A program made the translations under genes and the position numbers. A model generated the notes under the pieces. The model did no database searches. It saw nothing but the letters and a program-made list of their open reading frames with translations, and was not told the origin of the DNA. DNA of 64,000 nucleotides from an uncultured Clostridia bacterium. Lineage in GTDB: Bacteria; Bacillota; Clostridia; Monoglobales; Monoglobaceae. The first letter of the stretch is position 1; each line of letters begins with the position of its first letter. Shown piece after piece: positions 52,461 through 60,751 of the stretch. Location of the stretch: NCBI GenBank assembly GCA_910580105.1, contig CAJTWN010000001.1, positions 1-64,000 on the forward strand, read 5' to 3'.

Positions 52461-52486
52461 TGCACACCCACAAATGTGGGTGTGCA
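52461..52486 (+). terminator. Hairpin between giant gene and next gene
   Basis: Perfect 12-bp stem TGCACACCCACA/TGTGGGTGTGCA with a two-base AA loop, followed by CCTTTTGG. The T run is short, so partial termination or mRNA end protection is more likely than full stop; the operon appears to continue. Confidence 0.6.
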
Positions 52487-52512
52487 CCTTTTGGAAAGTG
52501 AGGATATTGTCA

Positions 52513-53604
52513 ATGCATAAAAAAATACTTTGCTTATTTGTAATTGTGGCGGCTTGTATTGCAGCTGCGCATACGGCTTATGCAGACACACCGTCCCTGC
52601 TGAAGGATTTGGATGTGACAAACGGATACATGTTGCAGTTTATGCAGGATATATACAGGTATACGGTAGAGCTTGACGAAGGTGAAACGACTGCTAATAT
52701 AATGGCAATACCAGCAGACGACAAATGCTCGGTGATGATTACCGGAAATGAAAATAAGGTTTCTTTGGGCGCCCCCAAAACTGTATTAGTTTCGGTAAAT
52801 GATACACAGGGAAATTTTGTCACATACACATTAGATGTATATGCATATGGAGAAAAAGGCGGATTAAGCTTTTTGGACTGTGAAAACGGAATTATGTATC
52901 CTCAGTATCGGGATACAATCAGAAATTATTATATAACGTTGCCTTATGACTGCAATACTGCCGAATTGAACATACGGACACGGGACAGCGATGATAAGGT
53001 GGCTGTTGAGGGAAACGAGAATATTGAACCCGGAAAAAGAAAAAGGGTTCTTTTAACGGTGGAGAATGGAGAAGGCAAGAAAACGCAGTATGTAGTATAT
53101 GTATACCGGCAGAGGCAAATACAGTCAAACATTAATTTGGATTTTTTGCTAAGCTCGATTGAAATAAACAACGGGGCTGTAAAGATAGATTTTGAACGGA
53201 CACGGGGTTATTATAAAATAGAAGTTCCGCGTGGGATTGACGAGGTTGATGTTAAGGCACTTGCAGAGAATGGACGTAATATTGTAAATGTTATCGGAAG
53301 CAATGTTATATCTGACGAAAATAATAATATTGTCATCGTCACAGTAAATAGCCCGGATGATTCGGAAACGGAGCAGAGCGTATATGTATTGGACTTTGTT
53401 CGGGATTCTTTTACTGCAACGCCCCAATATACAGGAATGCAAATGCTGGCGGTTATTATTGCTTCGGTATTCTTTACCGGATTGCTTGCATTTCTGCTGA
53501 TTTATCTGTACAAAACCAGAAATAAAGATGCAGAAAACAGCTTTGTTTTAGCAGATCCTGAGACCGAGGTCGTAGAGGAAAGAGAAATGGTTTTGAAAGG
53601 ATAG
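52513..53604 (+). CDS. Membrane-anchored protein with cadherin-like beta-sandwich domains
   Basis: 363 residues. Signal peptide (ILCLFVIVAACIAAAHTAYA), then three domains of about 95 residues like the cadherin-like beta-sandwich family (LLKDLDVTNGYMLQFMQDIY, YRYTVELDEGETTANIMA; KTVLVSVNDTQGNFVTYTLD; later KRVLLTVENGEGKKTQYVVY), and a C-terminal membrane helix (MLAVIIASVFFTGLLAFLLIYLY) with a short acidic cytosolic tail. ATG 52513 has a weak GAGGAT ribosome site at about 9 nt; an ATG at 52474 lies inside the hairpin. It could hold the giant neighbour or its glycan at the membrane. Confidence 0.75.
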   Translation: MHKKILCLFVIVAACIAAAHTAYADTPSLLKDLDVTNGYMLQFMQDIYRYTVELDEGETTANIMAIPADDKCSVMITGNENKVSLGAPKTVLVSVNDTQGNFVTYTLDVYAYGEKGGLSFLDCENGIMYPQYRDTIRNYYITLPYDCNTAELNIRTRDSDDKVAVEGNENIEPGKRKRVLLTVENGEGKKTQYVVYVYRQRQIQSNINLDFLLSSIEINNGAVKIDFERTRGYYKIEVPRGIDEVDVKALAENGRNIVNVIGSNVISDENNNIVIVTVNSPDDSETEQSVYVLDFVRDSFTATPQYTGMQMLAVIIASVFFTGLLAFLLIYLYKTRNKDAENSFVLADPETEVVEEREMVLKG

Positions 53605-53609
53605 TTCGC

Positions 53610-55340
53610 ATGAATAGTATAGCAAAAGGTCAAAACAAAATAGCCGCAGTTATAGCTGTATTATTGAATGCAATACTGTTTTTTATCAATATATCTTTTT
53701 ATAACTGCGTTTTTGCTACAAATGATGATTACAGAATGAACCTGATTGTTTCGGGGGCATATACCGGTGAGCCAAGTGCTAATTTGGTATTCATGCGGTA
53801 TCCAATTGCTTGGCTGCTTTCAGGCTTATATAATATAACGGATAATATTCCTTGGTATGGCATTGGTACAATGTTGTGTATTTTTGTTCCATCGTGTATT
53901 ATCTGTTACTTTGTGATCCGCGAAGCTGATAAAAAGGGACGGCTTCTGATGGGTATTTTGGCATATCTGCTCTTTTATCTGTTTATTGTGCAAAAGCATA
54001 TTGTATTGCCGCAGTTTACTGCAACTGCTGCTTTTATGTCCGTTGCATGGCTAGCTTTAATTTGGTATATGCCGTCAAAAAGGAGTTTTTTTCATATTGT
54101 AGCTGCTGCATTCATAGCGGTTGTTGCTTTCTGCATAAGAATGAAGATCTTTTTTATGGTATTACCGGCAGGGATTCTCGTAATTGCCGCAAAGACGATG
54201 TTCAGCGATACAAAAGATAGAAAATACATGAAGATGTGTATGATTTCGTGCTTGACGGCGGTTGTTCTGTGCGGCTTATCGTATGCAAGCGATAGGGTGA
54301 ATTATCAGGCGGAATATAAGGAATTTAATACAGCGCGTTCACAGACTTATGATTACGGTGCTTTGCCTCCTTATGACATGAATAAGGACTTTTATGATGC
54401 GGCGGAAATTGACGAAAGCACTTATTACAGTATTTCTGCACGGCATCTTGATATGGATGATCAGATAACAACGAACAACCTACAGGATATAGTTGGTTTT
54501 ATAGCTCAAAAGGACGGCAGGCCTTTTATCAAAAAGTGCTTGGAATCGGCGTTTGGTTCCATATTGCATTTCTTTGATGGTGCAGTTGTTTATCAAGCAA
54601 TTTTTGTCTTTGCAATTATGCTTCTTTCATTTATTGAGGCGTATAAAAAGAAAAAGCGCGACTATGCCCTGATCATTGCGGTGTTATTTGCGGGAATGCT
54701 TTTGGAAATGACATATTTGGTATTTCGTTCAAGAGTGATGGAACGTTTTACGGAAGTATTTTTATTGGTTATTGCCGTTGTAAGCCTGATTTCTTATATA
54801 AGCATGCTTGATAAAAAGCCGGAGGTATTCAAAGGCGGAGTCTTTAGATACAAAAATTTATACAGGGCGGCTGCCGCTGTGTGCGCGGTATGTGTGATTG
54901 TTTGCATTGCTGTCGCAAACCAGAGAGCTGTAACGTCAAAATCAAAGCATCAGAACTTAGTTAATTCACGGCTTGAAACATTAAATGCACTGGCGCAAAC
55001 AGATCGAAGCAGCTTTTATTTTTATGATGCTTATGACTTTATCGGTGCATCGGCGGATGTGTTCTCTGTTTATGACGGTATGGTTAATACTGATTCGCTT
55101 GGTAACTGGTACATCAATTCCGAGGATTATTTTGAAAGAAACAGTATGTATGGCTTTAAAAATTCCATTGACGGGCTTATAGACGGGAATAAAAATATTT
55201 ACTTTGCCGCAATAGGCAACCTGAAGAACGGCGTGAAGCTTCTGCTTAAAGAACGCTATAATATGGAAGCAGTTATTATAGATACCATTCCGTACGAAAA
55301 CAATAACATATACATATATACATTTGTACCATGCGGTTAG
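53610..55340 (+). CDS. Polytopic membrane protein, putative GT-C glycosyltransferase
   Basis: 576 residues with about ten to twelve membrane helices and a C-terminal soluble part of about 140 residues. The first outside loop has TNDDYRMN, and acidic residues just after helix one are where GT-C transferases such as ArnT place catalytic Asp. No named family is recognised with certainty; O-antigen polymerase-like is the alternative. The start is close behind the cadherin-like gene (5 nt). Together with the GT2 and the DMT pair it would supply the last step, moving sugar from lipid carrier to an outside acceptor. Confidence 0.55.
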   Translation: MNSIAKGQNKIAAVIAVLLNAILFFINISFYNCVFATNDDYRMNLIVSGAYTGEPSANLVFMRYPIAWLLSGLYNITDNIPWYGIGTMLCIFVPSCIICYFVIREADKKGRLLMGILAYLLFYLFIVQKHIVLPQFTATAAFMSVAWLALIWYMPSKRSFFHIVAAAFIAVVAFCIRMKIFFMVLPAGILVIAAKTMFSDTKDRKYMKMCMISCLTAVVLCGLSYASDRVNYQAEYKEFNTARSQTYDYGALPPYDMNKDFYDAAEIDESTYYSISARHLDMDDQITTNNLQDIVGFIAQKDGRPFIKKCLESAFGSILHFFDGAVVYQAIFVFAIMLLSFIEAYKKKKRDYALIIAVLFAGMLLEMTYLVFRSRVMERFTEVFLLVIAVVSLISYISMLDKKPEVFKGGVFRYKNLYRAAAAVCAVCVIVCIAVANQRAVTSKSKHQNLVNSRLETLNALAQTDRSSFYFYDAYDFIGASADVFSVYDGMVNTDSLGNWYINSEDYFERNSMYGFKNSIDGLIDGNKNIYFAAIGNLKNGVKLLLKERYNMEAVIIDTIPYENNNIYIYTFVPCG

Positions 55341-55429
55341 GGTGAGGGGACAAGCCTGCACCGTGATTTTGAAGGGTAAAATTACATTTTAGCTGCGTTA
55401 AAATGCTTGGCAATCTTAAGGAGACTTAG

Positions 55430-56395
55430 ATGATGAATAAATTGAAAATCTCAATCGTGATACCTTGTTATTATGCAGAGCGATCCATTTCTGAGGTTGT
55501 AACGCAAACAGCAATGGAATTTGATAAACAGGGGAGGTATGAATATTCGTTCATACTGGTTAACGATGGTTCAAAGGACGGCACATACAGGGAAATATGC
55601 AAGCTGGCAGGGAAATATGATTTTGTAATAGGTATTGACCTTTCGAAAAACTTTGGTCAGCATAATGCTACCCTTGCCGGAATGAAATATGCGGACGGCG
55701 ATTATATTTTGACGATGGATGATGACTTTCAGACGCATCCGTCTCAGATACATATACTTACAGATAAGCTTGAAGAAGGTTATGATATTGTATACGGCAG
55801 TTTCTGCAAAAAAAAATATAGCTTTATAAAGAAGCTTGGAAGTAAGCTGAATGACCTTACGGTCAGATGGTTGATTGGAAAGCCGAAGAATTTGAAGGCG
55901 TGTCCAATGTGTCTGATGCGCAGGTTCGTGCGTGACGAGATAATCAAAAGTGGCAGCGCGTACACAAATTTGCAGGGCTTGTATTTAAGAACATGCTCAA
56001 GAATTGTAAATGCGGATATTGAGCACTACAGCAGGCAGAACGGTAAATCGGGCTATAATCTCAGAAAGCTTCTGAGGCTTTGGGCATCGTTCTTTAATTA
56101 CTCAACAAAGCCAATCAGATTTATTTTATCACTTGGGGCAAGCCTGTCGGCGGCAGGAATGGTATATTTGATTTTATCGCTGTGCTCTGCTGCCGGATTG
56201 CATACCTTATATGCAGAGGTATTGCTGCTTTCAGGAGTAATAGTGCTTTCGCTGGGATTAATAGGAGAATATATTTTGAGAATGTTTATGGCAATTACGC
56301 ATGAACCTCAGTATGTTATCCGAACAGATACAAATAAGAGCGCATTGGAGGAGCTTGAGCGTGAAGAAGAAAATGCTTATATTGGGTGCAGGTAA
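55430..56395 (+). CDS. GT2 polyprenyl-phosphate glycosyltransferase (GtrB/ArnC-like)
   Basis: 321 residues. The GT-A domain has SIVIPCYYAERSISEV, FILVNDGSKDGT and LTMDDDFQTHPSQI with the metal-binding DDD. Two C-terminal membrane helices (FILSLGASLSAAGMVYLIL, VLLLSGVIVLSLGLIGEYIL) place it with DPM1/GtrB/ArnC, which move a sugar from a nucleotide to undecaprenyl phosphate at the inner face. AAGGAG sits 6 nt before ATG 55430. It overlaps the next gene by 35 nt. Confidence 0.9.
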   Translation: MMNKLKISIVIPCYYAERSISEVVTQTAMEFDKQGRYEYSFILVNDGSKDGTYREICKLAGKYDFVIGIDLSKNFGQHNATLAGMKYADGDYILTMDDDFQTHPSQIHILTDKLEEGYDIVYGSFCKKKYSFIKKLGSKLNDLTVRWLIGKPKNLKACPMCLMRRFVRDEIIKSGSAYTNLQGLYLRTCSRIVNADIEHYSRQNGKSGYNLRKLLRLWASFFNYSTKPIRFILSLGASLSAAGMVYLILSLCSAAGLHTLYAEVLLLSGVIVLSLGLIGEYILRMFMAITHEPQYVIRTDTNKSALEELEREEENAYIGCR

Positions 56396-58322
56396 TGCAC
56401 AGATTGATGTAATTGAATATTGCAGGGACAGGGGCTTTGAGGTGCACGGCTTAAGCTATACTGATACAGATAACGGAATCCCGTTTCTTGATAAGTTTGA
56501 GCAGATTAACATTACGGACATCGACGCCGTGAAGGAATATGCAATAAGAAATAAAATAAACTTTATTTATTCGGTCGGAAGCGACATTGCGATGCCCACC
56601 GTTAATGAAGTCGCTGAAAGTCTTAATTTACCGCATTTTGTTTTGCCAGATACGGCAAAGCGCTGCAATAATAAGCATTTAATGCGCGAGACGATGGGGA
56701 ACAGCAGCCGATTTAATCTTCCGCATATTCTATGCAAAAACGAAGATGAAGCAAAGGCGGTTGCGTTTTATCCGCTTGTAATGAAGCCTGTCGATTCGCA
56801 GGGACAGCGCGGCGTATACCTTGTAAACGATTTTGAAGAGCTTAAGCTGCATTTTGGAGACACGCTTTCCCATTCCAAGATCGGGCAGGTTATTTTGGAA
56901 AAATACGTTTGCGGTAGAGAGGTTTCTGTAAACGCCTATGTAAAAAACAAGCGGGTAATTTTTTCAATGCTCTCCGACCGGGAATCCTTTGAAAATCTAC
57001 CCGGCGGGATTATTAAAGCGCATCATCTCCCCTCCGTTTTTGAGAGAAGCGAAACGCATGATGCAATAAATGATTTGGTCCGCGAGGCCGTTTTGAAGTT
57101 TGAAATTGAAAACGGACCGGTGTATTTTCAAATAAAAATAGAAAATGGACATCCGTATTTAATTGAAGTGACTCCGAGGCTTGATGGCTGTCATATGTGG
57201 AGGCTTATAAAGAACTATTGCGGTATTGATTTGCTTGATATTACTATGACGCACCTTTTAGGCGGCGAGATTGAAATCCCAAAATACAAGACGCACAAGT
57301 CGCCTATGCACCTTGAATTTTTCTCCGAACCAACAGGAGCTAAGGTGGATGCCGAAAAATATGAAGGCTATACGGCCGATTATAAGCAGATGTATTATAA
57401 AAGCGGCGATATCGTTAGAAAAATGAATGGTTATATGGAAAAATGCGGCTATAGGATTTTTCGGTCGCCTCATAGAATTGCGTTAATTGGCGGGAGCGGC
57501 TTTGTCGGAAGCAATTTTACCAGGCTTTACGGCGATAAAGGCGACGTTAAAAACATCTCGCGAAAAAGTGGTGAAATTACGGAATATTCTGTGGCACAGC
57601 TGAAAAAAGCAATGTATGGCTGCGACAGTGCCATAATATTGGCGGCAAAAAAGGTGAATCCGAAGGAAAAACAGTCTCTTGCGCTTTATGAATCGAATAT
57701 AAGCATTCTTGAAAATACGTTGGAGGCCTGCAAGAGCTTGGGGATCAGGAATATAGTTTATGTATCGTCAAGGTGTGTATATGATAATTCTCAAAAAAGT
57801 CCTGTTTCGGAGGATGGAAAGATAAATCCTATAAACCATTACGGAATTTCAAAATACACCGGGGAATTGCTTTGCGGATACTATAACCAAAGTTTTGGGT
57901 TTAATATAAAAATACTGCGTCTGTCACAGGTAATCGGAAAAGATGAAAACGGCTATGCAGTCGATACCTTTATGAAAAACGCAATGGCAAACTTACCTAT
58001 AAATATTTTTGGAAAGGGCGTCGGCAAGAGAGATTACATATATATTAAGGATACGGCGGACGCTATATGGAGGGCGCTTGTAAATTACGAAAGGTATGGG
58101 GTATATAATATCGGCTCCGGCAGCGGTACAACAACAGTGCAATTGGCGCAGGCTGTTGTGAAGGGATTTCATTCCGATTCGGAGATAAAACTGATGCCGG
58201 AGAAACCAGAGGATACCTCTGTTACATATCTTGATGTATCGAAGGCAGAACTGGAACTTGGATTTTCGTGTAAGTATTCATTAGATAGTATGTTTGATGA
58301 TTTAAGGAGTGAGTCAGAATGA
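56361..58322 (+). CDS. ATP-grasp / NAD-dependent epimerase fusion protein
   Basis: 653 residues in two enzymes. Residues 1 to about 370: ATP-grasp ligase with an N-terminal LILGAGNAQIDVIEYCRDRG Rossmann-like part, YPLVMKPVDSQGQRGVYLV and VILEKYVCGREVSVNAYV (ATP clamp), and YLIEVTPRLDGCHMWRLI with metal-binding Glu. Residues from about 374: extended SDR with IALIGGSGFVGSNFTRLYG, VYVSSRCVYD and HYGISKYTGELL (YxxxK). The GTG start at 56361 is 7 nt behind GGAGGAG and overlaps the GT2 gene. Such ligases form amide or peptide bonds, so acylation of the 4-amino group is a reasonable guess; the SDR half may reduce or epimerise the sugar. Confidence 0.85.
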   Translation: MKKKMLILGAGNAQIDVIEYCRDRGFEVHGLSYTDTDNGIPFLDKFEQINITDIDAVKEYAIRNKINFIYSVGSDIAMPTVNEVAESLNLPHFVLPDTAKRCNNKHLMRETMGNSSRFNLPHILCKNEDEAKAVAFYPLVMKPVDSQGQRGVYLVNDFEELKLHFGDTLSHSKIGQVILEKYVCGREVSVNAYVKNKRVIFSMLSDRESFENLPGGIIKAHHLPSVFERSETHDAINDLVREAVLKFEIENGPVYFQIKIENGHPYLIEVTPRLDGCHMWRLIKNYCGIDLLDITMTHLLGGEIEIPKYKTHKSPMHLEFFSEPTGAKVDAEKYEGYTADYKQMYYKSGDIVRKMNGYMEKCGYRIFRSPHRIALIGGSGFVGSNFTRLYGDKGDVKNISRKSGEITEYSVAQLKKAMYGCDSAIILAAKKVNPKEKQSLALYESNISILENTLEACKSLGIRNIVYVSSRCVYDNSQKSPVSEDGKINPINHYGISKYTGELLCGYYNQSFGFNIKILRLSQVIGKDENGYAVDTFMKNAMANLPINIFGKGVGKRDYIYIKDTADAIWRALVNYERYGVYNIGSGSGTTTVQLAQAVVKGFHSDSEIKLMPEKPEDTSVTYLDVSKAELELGFSCKYSLDSMFDDLRSESE

Positions 58323-59458
58323 GAAATATACCGTTTAATAAGCCTGCGAACTTGGGAAGCGAATACGGATATGTAGCAGACGCTGTAAAAAGAGGAAGAT
58401 TGTCGGGGGATGGCTATTACACAAAGGGCTGTCAAAGGCTGATAGAAGAAAAGTACCATGCAAAGAAGGTTTTGCTTACAGGATCTTGCACACATTCGCT
58501 TGAGATGGCGGCGCTTCTCTGCGATATTAAGCCTGGCGACGAGGTTATTATGCCATCGTTTACCTTTGTGTCGACAGCAAATGCATTTGTCTTAAGAGGG
58601 GCAAGGATTGTTTTCGTAGATATTCGTCCTGATACCCAGAATATGGACGAAACGCTTGTGGAGCATGCGATAACGGATAGAACTAAGGTAATTGTTCCGG
58701 TTCATTATGCTGGCGTGGCCTGTGAAATGAACGCGATAAAGGCTGTTGCGGAACAATACAAGCTGAAAATTGTGGAGGATGCTGCGCAAGGTGTTCATGC
58801 TTTTTACGAGGGCATACCTCTCGGTACAATAGGAGATATAGGCTGTTACAGCTTCCATGAAACAAAGAATTATACAATGGGTGAGGGCGGCGCAACAATT
58901 TTAAATTGTGAGGACGACTTTTTGCGAGCGGAAATTATACGGGAAAAGGGTACAAACCGCACGGAATATCTGCTCGGCATGGCGGATAAATATACATGGA
59001 AAAGCAAGGGCTCGTCCTATCTGCCGAGCGATATCAGCTCGGCATATTTGTATGGGCAGCTTCTTGAATCCGAAAAAATTAATACGATGCGTATGGAAAG
59101 GTATAATCAATACTATGCAAATTTAAGGGATTTACAGGATAAAGAGAAGTTTGTATTGCCATATGTGCCGGACAATTGTACGCATAATGCCCATATGTTC
59201 TATCTGAAAACAAGAAGTTTTGAAGAACGCTGTGAAATCATAGCTTATCTGAGAGAGAAGGGAATTGTAAGCACGTTTCATTACATACCGCTTCATTCAT
59301 CTCAGCAGGGCAGAAAAAGCGGCATTTTTGCAGGCGAGGACAAATATACGACAGTTGCTGCCGAAACACTGCTCAGACTTCCTATGTTTGCGGATTTGAC
59401 TGGCGGGGATGTGGATTATATATGCGAGCATATTTATGATTTTTATCGGGAGCGATGA
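58319..59458 (+). CDS. wecE: dTDP-4-amino-4,6-dideoxygalactose transaminase-like (WecE/RffA)
   Basis: 379-residue PLP aminotransferase of the DegT/DnrJ/EryC1 family, very close in motif order to E. coli WecE: IPFNKPANLGSEYGYV, VLLTGSCTHSLEMAALL, GDEVIMPSFTFVSTANAFVL, VPVHYAGVACEMNAI and SFHETKNYTMGEGG with the PLP Lys. It aminates C4 of a dTDP-4-keto-6-deoxysugar using glutamate. Given the upstream 2,3-dehydratase and ketoreductase, its substrate may be the 2-deoxy form. ATG overlaps the previous stop by 4 nt. Confidence 0.92.
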   Translation: MRNIPFNKPANLGSEYGYVADAVKRGRLSGDGYYTKGCQRLIEEKYHAKKVLLTGSCTHSLEMAALLCDIKPGDEVIMPSFTFVSTANAFVLRGARIVFVDIRPDTQNMDETLVEHAITDRTKVIVPVHYAGVACEMNAIKAVAEQYKLKIVEDAAQGVHAFYEGIPLGTIGDIGCYSFHETKNYTMGEGGATILNCEDDFLRAEIIREKGTNRTEYLLGMADKYTWKSKGSSYLPSDISSAYLYGQLLESEKINTMRMERYNQYYANLRDLQDKEKFVLPYVPDNCTHNAHMFYLKTRSFEERCEIIAYLREKGIVSTFHYIPLHSSQQGRKSGIFAGEDKYTTVAAETLLRLPMFADLTGGDVDYICEHIYDFYRER

Positions 59459-59459
59459 T

Positions 59460-59813
59460 ATGAGATCGATATGTACAAAAAGATTTGTTTTACTGCATTT
59501 GAGCATTTTACTTTTTTCTGCAACAGGTATTTTCTCAAAGCTTGTGGCAAACAGTGTAAATTCCTATGGTATATTTCATGTAAATACGTTTATCTTTGCG
59601 GGACTTATGCTTATAAATTGTGCTGTTTACGCTCTGTTTTGGCAGCAAAATCTGAAGTATTTTGATGTGAATGTCGCATATGCCCATAGAGCGGTATACA
59701 ATGTCTGGAGTTTGTTATGGGCCGTGCTGATTTTTTCGGAAAAGGTAACGGTAGGAAATATAATAGGAACAGTACTTATTATTGGAGGAATATGGGTGAT
59801 TCAAAGTGAATGA
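59460..59813 (+). CDS. Half-size DMT protein, ArnE/ArnF-like subunit 1
   Basis: 117 residues with four predicted membrane helices, the size of SMR proteins and ArnE/ArnF, and half of an EamA transporter (LIIGGIWVIQ end helix, ALFWQQNLKYFDVNVAYAH in the middle). GGGAG sits 7 nt ahead. It begins two bases after the wecE stop and overlaps the next small DMT gene. ArnE and ArnF together flip undecaprenyl-phosphate-aminoarabinose. Confidence 0.75.
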   Translation: MRSICTKRFVLLHLSILLFSATGIFSKLVANSVNSYGIFHVNTFIFAGLMLINCAVYALFWQQNLKYFDVNVAYAHRAVYNVWSLLWAVLIFSEKVTVGNIIGTVLIIGGIWVIQSE

Positions 59814-60150
59814 TTTGTTGTTTTATATATTGGTGCTTGTCAGTGCATTCATCACGGCGTCATCACAGATATTATTGAAAAAAAGCACAGATAGGTACCA
59901 TAAGCACATTATTTTTGAATACCTTAATCCTTATGTAATCATATCGTATATGTGCTATGTGGGAGTTTTGGCGCTTAATGTGTTTATATATACAAAAATT
60001 GATTACCGATTTGGTGTTGTCATCAATTCATTGTCCATGGTATTTATCATGATACTGTCCAAGGTTATACGCAAAGAACGTCTTACTAGAAAACGCATTG
60101 TGGGAAACTTGCTAATCATTCTGGGAATTGTTTGTTTTACATTGTTATAG
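59806..60150 (+). CDS. Half-size DMT protein, ArnE/ArnF-like subunit 2
   Basis: 114 residues, four membrane helices (LLFYILVLVSAFITASSQIL, VIISYMCYVGVLALNVFIYT, GVVINSLSMVFIMILSKVI, IVGNLLIILGIVCFTLL). SSQILLKKS in helix one is a typical SMR/EamA position. The start is GTG 59806, overlapping the previous stop by 8 nt, so both subunits are made together, as expected for a heterodimer. It closes the cluster. Confidence 0.75.
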   Translation: MNDLLFYILVLVSAFITASSQILLKKSTDRYHKHIIFEYLNPYVIISYMCYVGVLALNVFIYTKIDYRFGVVINSLSMVFIMILSKVIRKERLTRKRIVGNLLIILGIVCFTLL

Positions 60151-60494
60151 AGTAGTAATATGCAGATTTGGCAATTTGTTTTTATTTTGGTTGAAGTTGG
60201 TTTAGAAAAATTAAGTAAGAATGTGATATAATAATGCTTGTGATATTATGTATTATATGATAATGTAAAAAATATAATTATAATATAAAAATTTGGAACA
60301 CGATTTTGTAAATGATTTCTAAGAATATGTAAAATTGCAGCTCAATAAATTGGTCACGGCATTATTGAGGATATTAAGGCGGAAAAAGCAAATATGTCTG
60401 AAATAACACAACAACAGAATATAAGAATAAAAAATTATTCTATTGGGAAAGTCTTGAAAATATGAAGTCGATAGATTTACCATAAATATTATAT

Positions 60495-60529
60495 AAAGGC
60501 GTGGTTTGATGTTAACCGCGCCTTTTAAC
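60495..60529 (+). terminator. Terminator in gap after sugar cluster
   Basis: AAAGGCGTGGTT (60495-60506) pairs with AACCGCGCCTTT (60514-60525) over 12 positions with one T-G; a short T run follows. It lies about 345 bp beyond the last cluster gene. Confidence 0.6.
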
Positions 60530-60683
60530 GTAAATAAAAGATTATGATAGGTTTGAAATAATAATATATTAAAATTTCTCAATAAATATTTCAGTTATCC
60601 TTGACAACATGTATAGTATATAGCCTTTTTAAGAGTAAATTTTATATAACAAATAGGCATATCAAACTATTCATTATAAGTAT

Positions 60684-60712
60684 TTGTTATTTATAAACAA
60701 TTGTTTTATAAT
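60684..60712 (+). promoter_or_regulatory. Promoter of the flavodoxin-fusion gene
   Basis: TTGTTA (60684-60689), a 17-bp spacer and TATAAT (60707-60712), 40 nt before the ATG. Confidence 0.65.
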
Positions 60713-60751
60713 AGGAATAAATATAAAAGAATTGTTGAGGAGGAAATTTAT

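Larger units (their letters stand above)
60151..60751. other. 600-bp AT-rich gap after the sugar cluster
   Basis: No gene. It contains a terminator-like hairpin (60495-60526) and the flavodoxin promoter (60684-60712). The rest is AT-rich with no recognised structure. Confidence 0.6.

Noticed and set aside
40956..60150. Antibiotic (secondary metabolite) cluster, suggested by the EvaA-type dehydratase
   Set aside because: No polyketide or peptide synthase and no soluble GT1; a membrane GT2, flippase-like pair and surface protein point to cell-surface glycan instead.
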